A stretch of DNA of 40,266 nt, taken from the IMG/VR virus record IMGVR_UViG_3300021962_005923, positions 1 to 40,266 of that record, one strand, 5' to 3'. Positions 33,870-40,266 of the stretch are shown here, in pieces. The position numbers and the translations under genes are program-made. How positions within the stretch are numbered: the first letter of the stretch is position 1; each line of letters opens with the position of its first letter. The DNA is from a virus. Below the pieces are notes generated by a model. The model did no database searches and was not told the DNA's origin. It worked only from the letters and a program-made list of their open reading frames with translations.

Positions 33870-34551
33870 ATCTATTTGGCCAAGACAATCCTTTCTCAGC
33901 ATTTGGATCTCTATCCCAAGAAGTATAATAGAAGTTAGCAGTACATTTTACTAACTGAGAAGAACCATATGAAAGAGGAACAGCATCAACTGAATATGGC
34001 CAAGCATTATGTAATGTAAACTTCATTGTTTGAGCTCCAATTTCACTTGTAGCATCTCTTTCTCTTTTCTCCACATATAATTTACATTGATATTCTTTTG
34101 GATATCTCAACTTCCTTGTCTTTTCACCCCCACCAAGACCTATGTTTGAAGTTGTATTGTATATGAAATCATTCCAATCCAAGAGAAATTTGAATGCTTG
34201 CATCTCACCATCACACATAAATGAAAGTTGTAGATCGTTATAGATGGGAGCAGTTGGATAATAAATTGGTCCTTGACCCTGAAATCTTCCCGCAACTGAT
34301 CCAGTATTAATTTGAATTCCTGGCAGAGAAACTTCATCACACATCAACATAATCCTTTCACCAACTTTATGAGGTTGAAGTTTATTGCTCACAGATTCCA
34401 ATCCATCTTGTCTACCTTTATCTCTAAGATTGGCACGCAATTCATCAGTCAGTGTAAAATATACTGCATAAGTATTGCTTTTCGCCATCCCCCTTCCATT
34501 GGTAATAGCAGTTAGATAGCTTCTAATCGCTCCGTTGCCAGTTCTCGCCAT
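33868..34551 (-). CDS. gp54: gp54-like baseplate tail-tube initiator
   Basis: 227 residues. The pattern fits tail-tube-fold proteins that start tube polymerisation: MLMCDEVSLPGIQIN near 90, then IYNDLQLSFMCDGEMQAFKF followed by LLDWNDFIYN (compare the strand plus D-W-x-x-x-x motif of T4 gp54), and the C-terminal KFTLHNAWPYSVDAVPLSYG strand hairpin, LVKCTANFYYTSW. T4 gp54 is about 320 residues, so this is a shorter form, as usual in marine relatives. It is transcribed leftward from an exact late promoter at 34576-34583. gp48, its partner in T4, is encoded close by on the other strand. Confidence 0.65.
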   Translation of the reverse strand: MARTGNGAIRSYLTAITNGRGMAKSNTYAVYFTLTDELRANLRDKGRQDGLESVSNKLQPHKVGERIMLMCDEVSLPGIQINTGSVAGRFQGQGPIYYPTAPIYNDLQLSFMCDGEMQAFKFLLDWNDFIYNTTSNIGLGGGEKTRKLRYPKEYQCKLYVEKRERDATSEIGAQTMKFTLHNAWPYSVDAVPLSYGSSQLVKCTANFYYTSWDRDPNAEKGLSWPNR

Positions 34552-34552
34552 C

Positions 34553-34560
34553 TATAAATA
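34553..34560 (+). promoter_or_regulatory. Late promoter for gp4 and the plus-strand genes
   Basis: Exact TATAAATA, 27 bases before the gp4 ATG, on the plus strand. It is paired with the minus-strand late promoter at 34576-34583; each fires across the other. Confidence 0.8.
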
Positions 34561-34575
34561 CCTATGGTAGTTTTA

Positions 34576-34583
34576 TATTTATA
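34576..34583 (-). promoter_or_regulatory. Late promoter for gp54
   Basis: Exact TATAAATA on the minus strand, 24 bases before the gp54 ATG. The predicted start lies near that of the plus-strand promoter, so both polymerases would compete for the same few bases. Confidence 0.8.
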
Positions 34584-34586
34584 TTT

Positions 34587-35021
34587 ATGGCATACTCGGG
34601 ATTTTACCGCCCTATAAATCCCAAAAAATACAGAGGCAATCCGATGAACATTGTTTATCGTTCTCTCTGGGAAAGAAAGTTCATGACATTTTGTGATCGT
34701 AATGCAAGTGTGATTGAGTGGGGCAGTGAGGAAGTTGTGATACCTTATCGTTCACCTGTGGATGGTAGAGTACACAGATATTATGTGGACTTCTATATTA
34801 AAGTTCGTACCAAAACAAATGAAATCAAAAAGTATCTCATTGAAATCAAACCGAAGAATCAAACAGCTCCTCCACCTCCAGCAAAGAAACAAACCAAACT
34901 ATACAAAGATAAAGTATTAACGTTCCTAAAGAACCAAGCGAAATGGGAAGCCGCAAGTGACTGGTGTGAGGATAGGCAAATGCAATTTCTAATTCTCACC
35001 GAAGATCACTTGGGGGTATAG
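34587..35021 (+). CDS. gp4: gp4 head completion protein (nuclease-like fold)
   Basis: 144 residues, near the T4 gp4 length (150), with the same opening: GFYRPINPKKYRGNPMNIVY, then RSLWERKFM, a WGSEEVVIPYRSPVDGR strand, HRYYVDFYIK and YLIEIKPKNQT. The E/VDF/EIK series is the PD-(D/E)XK-like arrangement of TnsA-type folds, reported for gp4. In T4, gp4 closes filled heads before tail joining. It is the first gene of the plus-strand late unit. The leader lacks a clear Shine-Dalgarno sequence (TTTATATTTATATTT before ATG), unlike its neighbours. Confidence 0.85.
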   Translation: MAYSGFYRPINPKKYRGNPMNIVYRSLWERKFMTFCDRNASVIEWGSEEVVIPYRSPVDGRVHRYYVDFYIKVRTKTNEIKKYLIEIKPKNQTAPPPPAKKQTKLYKDKVLTFLKNQAKWEAASDWCEDRQMQFLILTEDHLGV

Positions 35022-35024
35022 CAC

Positions 35025-35702
35025 ATGGCACAAGGATTTAAAAAAGAATCAAAGAAACAGAAGAAAGGATATAAAACATTATTTGAAAGAGTAAAAGATA
35101 AAACAGGTGGCGAAGAACAAACGTGGCAGTGGTATAGAAAGACCGTTCGTTCAATGGCACTGGAATACAAGCAGAATCCTGACAAAACTATTCGTGATGA
35201 AAGAAGAGATCGAACAGACGACGAAGATAATCAAGACGAAAATAGATTAAGAAGATACGCAAGACAGGGGAGATTGTTTCTCTTTGAGTACAAAGCAAAG
35301 ATGAAGTATCTTCCTTACTATGATACTTTTCCTTTGGTGTATGTCATCAAAGCAAATGCAGATCACTTCTTTGGTGCCAACCTGCACTATATGGAACCAA
35401 GAAAGAGAATGCTTGCCATCGAAAAACTTAAAGACAATCGTATTGACCTACCTCGATCATGTTTTCATAAATACATTACAGACCATGTAGATGGATTCCT
35501 ATTAGATCTTGCTATCGATGAATGGGATAGTGCTATTGTTCTACCAGTAGAACATTTTGTAAGAGAAAGAAGTGGCGTATTAGTTCCATACAAATCATCT
35601 GAAGTATGGAAAGAAACTAATGAAAAGTATGGAGATAGAATTAAGGCGAAGAGAATCATCAAAGGTTATGGCAAACCAGAAGACATCACGGACGTAACTT
35701 AA
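35025..35702 (+). CDS. Conserved T4-type morphogenesis protein (possibly the DNA-end protector gp2)
   Basis: 225 residues. The N-terminus is very basic and charged (KKESKKQKKGYKTLFERVKD, then DERRDRTDDEDNQDENRLRR). The middle has GRLFLFEYKAKMKYLPYYDT, FPLVYVIKANADHFFGANLH and YMEPRKRMLAIEKL, a pattern I recall from T4-like marine phages but cannot name with certainty. No catalytic motif is clear. It follows gp4 by 3 bases and its stop overlaps the gp48 start (TAATG). In T4, gene 2 is the neighbour of gene 4, so a DNA-end or head-completion role is a reasonable guess. A baseplate role is the alternative. Confidence 0.5.
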   Translation: MAQGFKKESKKQKKGYKTLFERVKDKTGGEEQTWQWYRKTVRSMALEYKQNPDKTIRDERRDRTDDEDNQDENRLRRYARQGRLFLFEYKAKMKYLPYYDTFPLVYVIKANADHFFGANLHYMEPRKRMLAIEKLKDNRIDLPRSCFHKYITDHVDGFLLDLAIDEWDSAIVLPVEHFVRERSGVLVPYKSSEVWKETNEKYGDRIKAKRIIKGYGKPEDITDVT

Positions 35703-36610
35703 TGGCAACCTTAAGATATCCATCAACGCTAGACGGAACAACAGATAGAATTACATTTAAATTTTATAAGTATGAACCACCACTATCACAGGGGGCATCT
35801 AGTAGATCTAATGCATATAATTTTTCTTCTAACGCCTCAAATTTAACTTCCGCTGGTGTAGATTCTATCTCTATAGCAATGCCAAATGATATTCAATCTT
35901 CTTTCAGCGGAGATTGGGGTCCAAAAGGAATGGGTGGGTTGCCCCGCGCCGCAATAGGAGCAGTAGGTGGTGCTATTAACGCAGCAATGGGAAAAAAAGA
36001 TACCACAGCTCCCAATTTTTTATCTTCCATAGGTGGTGGATTAAACAGTCTTATTTCTGGAGCTGCTGGTGGATTGGTTGAAGATGGAATAAAAGGATTA
36101 GTCAACACTATGAATACAACTCCTGGATTTTCAACGAGTTTAGGCGCTAGTGATGTAGTTGGATTAGTTAGTGGTTTTATTATAAATCCAAACACAGAAT
36201 TATTGTATGGTGGCACTTCACTAAGGCAGCATGGATATAATTTTAAGATGATGGCTTTAGATGAAAATGATTCAATACAAATGCTTGCCATAGCGGAGTT
36301 ATTTAAAAAATGTTCTGCTCCTAAAGGAGGAGATCAATCTATAGCAGGATTAACTAATAGAAACTTTCTTGGAATTCCAGATGTATGTCAAGTAAGTTTC
36401 CATCTGGGTAATAGCACATCAGAACATCCATACTTACCAAGATTTAAAGTGTCTGCTATTACAAAAGTGAATGTAGATTATGTAACAGAAGGTCAATACA
36501 TGACATATTCAGATGGAAGACCAATTGGTATTAATTTAAGTGTATCATTTACAGAATTGAAAATGGTATTTTCAGAAGAAATTGGTTCAGGCACAGACAA
36601 ATACAGGTAA
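35702..36610 (+). CDS. gp48: gp48-like baseplate tail-tube cap
   Basis: 302 residues. The N-terminal part is Ser/Gly/Asn-rich with long hydrophobic Gly-Ala stretches (MGGLPRAAIGAVGGAINAAM, ISGAAGGLVEDGIKGLV). The C-terminal half matches T4 gp48: YNFKMMALDENDSIQMLAIA, a FKKCSAPKG loop, FLGIPDVCQVSFHLGN, then RFKVSAITKVNVDYVTEGQY, the SDGRP turn and LSVSFTELKMV. gp48 caps the baseplate hub and, with gp54, starts the tail tube. The gene is in the same late unit as gp4 and gp53. Confidence 0.7.
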   Translation: MATLRYPSTLDGTTDRITFKFYKYEPPLSQGASSRSNAYNFSSNASNLTSAGVDSISIAMPNDIQSSFSGDWGPKGMGGLPRAAIGAVGGAINAAMGKKDTTAPNFLSSIGGGLNSLISGAAGGLVEDGIKGLVNTMNTTPGFSTSLGASDVVGLVSGFIINPNTELLYGGTSLRQHGYNFKMMALDENDSIQMLAIAELFKKCSAPKGGDQSIAGLTNRNFLGIPDVCQVSFHLGNSTSEHPYLPRFKVSAITKVNVDYVTEGQYMTYSDGRPIGINLSVSFTELKMVFSEEIGSGTDKYR

Positions 36611-36612
36611 TC

Positions 36613-37317
36613 ATGGCATACTTCAATCGTTTACCAGATGTAGAATACGACAAAAAACCATTAACATTTCCGTACTCGGAAACGGAATATGTTCTTGTCA
36701 AAAATTTCTTCAAGAGATACAAACTATCTGAATCATCGTTTAATTACAATACATTGTTTACTAAGTATGCAATGCTTGACAACGAACGTTTGGATCAAGT
36801 ATCATTCAAGTTTTATCAGTCATCGAATTATGATTGGATCATTGCACTGACTAATAATGTATTGAATGTATACAATGACCTACCAAAATCAGAAACATAT
36901 CTATATGATATGGTGAATGATTCATATCGTGGTGCTCCTGGTAATCAATCAGTTCAACCAGCAGATAGAGTACACCACTATGAAACAAGAGAAGTAAAAG
37001 ATAGTGCAGGTAGAGTTGTATTGAAGGCAGGATTAAAAGTTGAATCAACATTCTCTAATAGTCCACTCAAACCATCAGACGGGAAATTTTACTACTATGA
37101 TAGTGGTACAGGAGCGACAATTAAAGTAGCAGGAACAAGTGTGATTACTCCTGTAACAAACTATCAATATGAACAAAAATTAAATGAAAGTAAAAGAGAA
37201 ATTTATGTATTAAAACCAAGATTCTTACAAGAATTTATTTCTCAATTTGAATCTGGTATGTTGTATGCCAACTCTTCGTCTTATATTGATAAGAAAACAA
37301 AGAAATCTGGCATCTAA
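36613..37317 (+). CDS. gp53: gp53-like baseplate wedge protein
   Basis: 234 residues. The centre has the gp53 wedge pattern: LDNERLDQVSFKFYQSSNYD, WIIALTNNVLNVYNDLPKSE, a TYLYDMVN helix. A later strand region (RVHHYETREVKDSAGRVVL) and the closing EIYVLKPRFLQEFISQFESG are also typical. T4 gp53 is 196 residues. gp53 joins neighbouring baseplate wedges around the hub. It is last in the plus-strand unit and followed by a strong bidirectional terminator. Confidence 0.75.
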   Translation: MAYFNRLPDVEYDKKPLTFPYSETEYVLVKNFFKRYKLSESSFNYNTLFTKYAMLDNERLDQVSFKFYQSSNYDWIIALTNNVLNVYNDLPKSETYLYDMVNDSYRGAPGNQSVQPADRVHHYETREVKDSAGRVVLKAGLKVESTFSNSPLKPSDGKFYYYDSGTGATIKVAGTSVITPVTNYQYEQKLNESKREIYVLKPRFLQEFISQFESGMLYANSSSYIDKKTKKSGI

Positions 37318-37334
37318 ACTTTTTGGCATAAAAA

Positions 37335-37361
37335 AATGGGCGGATTTTTTTTCCGCCCATT
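37335..37361. terminator. Bidirectional terminator between gp53 and gp32
   Basis: A 10-bp perfect stem (AATGGGCGGA/TCCGCCCATT) with a loop of seven T. On the plus strand TATGTTTTT follows; on the minus strand it runs into TTTTTT. It lies 18 bases after the gp53 stop and 26 before the end of gp32, serving both convergent units. Confidence 0.85.
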
Positions 37362-37386
37362 ATGTTTTTAACTATAGATTTTGGTT

Positions 37387-38307
37387 TCAGTCCTCTTCAG
37401 CGAGACGAGCGAAGTAACTGAGAGCATCATCTTCATCCTCATCAACACCAGCAGCAACTGCAACCTTAGGCAGGGCAGGTTCGCGGCGGGGTGCAGGAGC
37501 AGGAGTCACGAACTCTTCATCCTCTTCCTCATCCATCACACGAGTCACCTGTGCTGCACGAGCAGAGGCAGGGGTCTGAGTGATACCAAGCACCAGATTC
37601 AGGCGCTCTTCAAGTTCTTCGTAGGACTTGAAGTTGTCAGGAGACACAAACGCTTGCAGCGAATGTGCTTGACGCCAGATAGATTCCAGCTTGGAATCAT
37701 CAGCAGCAAGTGCCGAAGGAGCAGCGAACTCGGACTTGTCGTAGTTCCAGTAACCAGCAACGTTAGTGATCTTCAGTTTGAAGTTGGCACCTTCCCACAG
37801 ATCGAAAGGATTCACAGGAGTTTCGTCTTCAAACTCAGGTTGCATAGCAGCAGTGATCTTGTCAAAGATCTTCTTGCCAAACTTGTACAGGAATACTTTA
37901 CCTTCATTCTCAGGGTTTGCTTTGTCGCTCACCACATAGATGTTGGCATAGTAAGTCAGCTTACGCTTCTGCTTGCGAGCAGTTTCTTTATCAGCATCAC
38001 GACCACTGTTCCACAGACGACGGTTGACTTCACCGACAGGATCTTTCTGACCGAGAGTGGTCAGAGAGTTCTCGATGTACCAACCACCATCACCTTGAAA
38101 CGCATGGGAATATAGCTTAACAAACGGAATGTCCTCACCATCAGGTGCAGGGAGGAAACGAATAACAGCGAACCCATTACCAGCGGCGTCAACGCTAGGC
38201 TTCCAGAAGCGATCATCGGCACTGGAAGTAGAGTTTGCTTTCTCAAGTTCCTTAGTCAGAGAAGCAAAGGAGTTTTGAGATTTACGCTTAAGATCAGCGA
38301 AAGACAT
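37387..38307 (-). CDS. gp32: Single-stranded DNA-binding protein gp32
   Basis: 306 residues, matching T4 gp32 (301) from start to end: MSFADLKRKSQ (N-terminal LAST-like basic motif), AAGNGFAVIRFLPAPDGEDI, HAFQGDGGWYIEN, TYYANIYVVSDKANPENEGK, VFLYKFGKKIFDKI and NPFDLWEGANFKLKITNVAG, with an acidic C-terminal tail (DEDEDDALSYFARLAEED) for partner binding. T4 gp32 binds zinc through one His and three Cys. The His-bearing strand is kept but all three Cys are absent (LTTLGQKDPVGEV), so zinc binding is probably lost. The gene is noticeably GC-richer, with C/G-ending codons, than the tail genes. It has its own sigma-70 promoter and AGGT ribosome site. Confidence 0.95.
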   Translation of the reverse strand: MSFADLKRKSQNSFASLTKELEKANSTSSADDRFWKPSVDAAGNGFAVIRFLPAPDGEDIPFVKLYSHAFQGDGGWYIENSLTTLGQKDPVGEVNRRLWNSGRDADKETARKQKRKLTYYANIYVVSDKANPENEGKVFLYKFGKKIFDKITAAMQPEFEDETPVNPFDLWEGANFKLKITNVAGYWNYDKSEFAAPSALAADDSKLESIWRQAHSLQAFVSPDNFKSYEELEERLNLVLGITQTPASARAAQVTRVMDEEEDEEFVTPAPAPRREPALPKVAVAAGVDEDEDDALSYFARLAEED

Positions 38308-38362
38308 AGGATTACCTCGGATTGTTTTAGATTTGGTCTGTGTGACGCCTGTTCACTTGGTT

Positions 38363-38391
38363 ATTGTAGCACGGGCAGGGGGCGGCGTCAA
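38363..38391 (-). promoter_or_regulatory. Sigma-70 promoter of gp32
   Basis: TTGACG (38386-38391) and TACAAT (38363-38368) with a 17-base GC-rich spacer on the minus strand. The -35 box includes the stop codon of the gene upstream. The leader to the ATG is about 48 bases and contains a small GTGA/TCAC hairpin, possibly relevant to the translational self-control known for gp32. Confidence 0.75.
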
Positions 38392-38732
38392 CCCTCTGCC
38401 TCGATCTCCTTCTCAAACTGGTCGAGCTTGGAGAGCATCTCTCGCATCAGGGAGAGCACGTCAGCGGTCTCCCACCACCCGTAGAGCATCTTGGCACCCT
38501 GCTCGATCTGCTCGCACATTTCGACTGCTCTAGGGTCATCTGAGAGTTTCAGACGGGTGTAGAAGATCTGCTGCTTCTCCACTAGTGCTCGGACTGTTTG
38601 AATATAGTGAAGTTGATCTTCCCTAGATTTTTGAAATGGAGATGAAAGAGTTAGTTCCATCGCTTCCATCTGAAGACGCTCCATCTCTTTAGCTTCTTCT
38701 CTTACGATATCAGAATCAAAAAAGTCAGTCAT
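38388..38732 (-). CDS. DUF1825-type helical protein
   Basis: 114 residues, nearly all helical and acidic: FFDSDIVREEAKEMERLQME, VEKQQIFYTRLKLSDDPRAV, MLYGWWETADVLSLMREMLS, FEKEIEAEG. The Q-x-IFYTRL-x-LSDDP phrase matches my recollection of DUF1825, a family of cyanobacteria and their phages with no known function. The start overlaps the gp33 stop (ATGA), so translation is coupled. It lies between gp33 and gp32, where T4 carries gene 59 (helicase loader), but it does not resemble gp59. Confidence 0.6.
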   Translation of the reverse strand: MTDFFDSDIVREEAKEMERLQMEAMELTLSSPFQKSREDQLHYIQTVRALVEKQQIFYTRLKLSDDPRAVEMCEQIEQGAKMLYGWWETADVLSLMREMLSKLDQFEKEIEAEG

Positions 38733-38977
38733 ACTAGCATCAGTTTAGCACGGGAAGTTTTTTTAATGAAGTTCAGTTGTTGAGCTTCGTGTTTTAGTTT
38801 TTCTTTCAATGGTTTTGAAATCAACTTGGGAACAGTTTCTAATTCGATATCGTTGACATCACAATAATGAATGATAGCATCAATATAACTCATAGAGTCA
38901 CTGTTCACAAGGGTCTCTACCTCAGTAGAGAATCTTGCGACGGTCATAAATTTATCCTCAAATATATTATCCTCCAT
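38729..38977 (-). CDS. gp33: gp33-type late transcription co-activator
   Basis: 82 residues: FMTVARFSTEVETLVNSDSM, SYIDAIIHYCDVNDIELETV, PKLISKPLKEKLKHEAQQLN, FIKKTSRAKLMLV. The YIDAI-x-YC-x(3)-DIE-x-ET-x(2)-KLI pattern is that of cyanophage gp33, shorter than T4 gp33 (112). In T4, gp33 links RNA polymerase to the sliding clamp so that gp55 can use TATAAATA promoters, several of which are in this window. The gene overlaps the nuclease gene by 11 bases and the DUF1825 gene by 4. Order 33-x-32 matches T4 33-59-32. Confidence 0.75.
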   Translation of the reverse strand: MEDNIFEDKFMTVARFSTEVETLVNSDSMSYIDAIIHYCDVNDIELETVPKLISKPLKEKLKHEAQQLNFIKKTSRAKLMLV

Positions 38978-39641
38978 AGATCTCCTGATAGAGTGAGCGT
39001 AGTTCTATGAAACGGTCGAGATATTCTTTCTCTGGTTTCTTGATAACGACTTGAGTGTTACCATCTTCACATGCAACGATGGTGACAAGTTGTTGAATGC
39101 GTGTCTTATATAGTTCATAAAACATACACCCATATACAGTCTCTTGAATGTAATAGTCTTCCATCCATTCTTCACGCTTCTCTTCCTTTGAGGTTTTGAA
39201 GTCAATGACAGATGGAATACCATCAAACTCACCGATGCAATCGACTCGCCCAGCTACTTCCAAGTGGTCAGAATATAATGCTGCTTCTTGTAAATAGACC
39301 TTAGTGATTCTATTCAGAGTGGGAACAGCATTTTTGAACATCATAAGGGGGAGGGGTTGCCCTTTGAAGTTACTCTCATTATAGCAGTTATTAAGCAAAT
39401 CTTCAACCATCTTGTGAAAATTTGTGCCACGAGTAGCAGCACGAGTTGAGATTGCTTGTGCCTTATCATGACCGACACGCTGCTTCCATTCATTCAGTTT
39501 CTTTTTCTTCTTCGGGCACACCCCAAGAACAGTTGTGATGGATGGATATTTACCACCCGAAGGCACAGGGTAAACCCTGCGACCATCTACCATAACTGGT
39601 TCCAATTCAATGGGGGTGAATGACGAAGAATGAATAAACAT
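38967..39641 (-). CDS. PD-(D/E)XK exonuclease (RecB/MGME1-like)
   Basis: 224 residues. The active-site motifs are visible: GRVDCIGEFDGIPSVIDFKTS at about 131-150 (D, then D-F-K-T, the D-x-K core) and QETVYGCMFYELY at about 167 (Q-x(3)-Y motif of RecB-type nucleases). The N-terminal part has PSITTVLGVCPKKKKKLNEW and TRAATRGTNFHKMVED, the G-x-x-x-H lead-in helix of MGME1-type nucleases. It probably trims DNA ends in recombination or host DNA breakdown. It starts at the base before the PhoH stop triplet and overlaps gp33, so it belongs to one early or middle transcript. Confidence 0.8.
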   Translation of the reverse strand: MFIHSSSFTPIELEPVMVDGRRVYPVPSGGKYPSITTVLGVCPKKKKKLNEWKQRVGHDKAQAISTRAATRGTNFHKMVEDLLNNCYNESNFKGQPLPLMMFKNAVPTLNRITKVYLQEAALYSDHLEVAGRVDCIGEFDGIPSVIDFKTSKEEKREEWMEDYYIQETVYGCMFYELYKTRIQQLVTIVACEDGNTQVVIKKPEKEYLDRFIELRSLYQEIYGG

Positions 39642-40266
39642 TTAGAATCCCAAATTAATTTTGCTAATGATATAGTTACGAACAAGACCTGAGCGAACAA
39701 TATCTCCTACACCAAACTCGATAGATTCAAACTCATCCATTGTAGAGATGATCTTTTGAAAGTCAAGAATGCCGTTGCGTTCGTTGGTTTTAATCAAATC
39801 TGTCTGCTGCACATCGCCACAGAACATGATCTTACAATCTTGACCGACACGAGTGATGATTGAATCAAGTTCGTGGAAGTTTAGATTCTGCATTTCATCT
39901 ACAAGAATAATGCAGTTGTCCATCGTAGTGCCACGAAGGAATGATGTAGACCAGAAGCTTATAGTTCCTTGTGTCTTAAGATGACCATAGAGAAGTTCAA
40001 ACTCTTCTTCAGTAGGAAGTTCAAACATATACTTTACCATATTCTTATATGGAATTTGATAAAGCGATGACTTATCTTCATGATCACCAGGAAGGAAACC
40101 AATCTCACGAGTTGCTACAAGTGATCGAACAATATAAACTTTTTCGTATGGAGTGTTCTCATTCAGAACATCTTTAAGTGCTAAGTAAAGTGCAACGAAT
40201 GTTTTACCTGTACCTGCAGCACCATACGCAAACAAGTGTTTATCATTTTCCCATGCCTCAAACATT
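39642..40266 (-). CDS. phoH: PhoH-like ATPase (N-terminus cut by window)
   Basis: The stop is at 39642-39644 and the frame runs off the right edge; the ATG at 40263-40265 is probably internal. Visible are 207 residues with Walker A GAAGTGKT, the family phrase EIGFLPGDHEDKSSLY, Walker B CIILVDEMQN, and FCGDVQQTD (sensor). PhoH-like ATPases are common in cyanophages; host homologues are phosphate-regulated in some bacteria, but the phage role is unknown (RNA or nucleotide metabolism is proposed). It is followed directly by the exonuclease gene. Confidence 0.9.
   Translation of the reverse strand, partial: MFEAWENDKHLFAYGAAGTGKTFVALYLALKDVLNENTPYEKVYIVRSLVATREIGFLPGDHEDKSSLYQIPYKNMVKYMFELPTEEEFELLYGHLKTQGTISFWSTSFLRGTTMDNCIILVDEMQNLNFHELDSIITRVGQDCKIMFCGDVQQTDLIKTNERNGILDFQKIISTMDEFESIEFGVGDIVRSGLVRNYIISKINLGF

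Noticed and set aside
34612-34619. TATAAATC within gp4 as an extra late promoter
   Set aside because: It is inside coding sequence with one mismatch and no gene start at the right distance.
37381-38115. 244-codon plus-strand frame opposite gp32
   Set aside because: gp32 is certain on the minus strand; the opposite frame has no recognisable features and arises from its codon bias.

Overview
The window is a piece of a T4-type cyanophage genome (myovirus infecting marine Synechococcus or Prochlorococcus). Three things show this. There are clear T4 baseplate, head and replication homologues (gp4, gp26, gp48, gp53, gp54, gp5-like, gp32, gp33, PhoH). There are T4-type late promoters (TATAAATA). 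There is also a cyanobacterial auxiliary gene, cpeT, for phycobiliprotein chromophore handling. No host gene, integrase, insertion sequence or CRISPR array is visible.

Layout. (1) 1-17944, minus strand: host-recognition and fibre block. It holds a >1560-residue adhesin (eight Ig-like repeats, a tail-collar domain, a glycine-rich tip) cut by the window start, two further collar-domain proteins, and a 3733-residue virion protein with internal repeats. (2) 17983-19315, minus: a compact non-structural island with a 62-codon gene, tRNA(CAT), tRNA-Leu(TAA), an 88-codon gene, cpeT and tRNA-Thr(TGT). It is driven by three near-consensus sigma-70 promoters, two of them similar to each other, and closed by a strong terminator. 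A late promoter for the giant gene follows at once. (3) 19396-33835, minus: tail hub and tape-measure cluster. It holds a gp5-like spike split over two genes, a gp27-like hub protein, a protein with a tape-measure motif, and two large tail proteins carrying cell-wall-cutting domains (GH19 plus GH24, and M23). It ends with gp26 followed by a small gp51-position frame that looks reachable by a -1 ribosomal frameshift. (4) gp54 (minus) and gp4, an unnamed gene, gp48 and gp53 (plus), fired by two facing late promoters between 34553 and 34583. (5) A bidirectional terminator at 37335-37361, then on minus the replication/transcription genes PhoH (partial), a RecB-like nuclease, gp33, a DUF1825-type protein and gp32, which has its own sigma-70 promoter.

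How it works together. Block 5 serves DNA metabolism and switches on late transcription (gp33). Late promoters then express blocks 1, 3 and 4, which build the baseplate hub and wedge, tail-tube start and fibres. The hub carries the wall-degrading enzymes used at injection. The island in block 2 is probably expressed early. It supplies tRNAs for A/T-ending codons and a CpeT-type protein that probably acts on host light-harvesting. All product names rest on reading the sequence and remembered family features; no database search was run.
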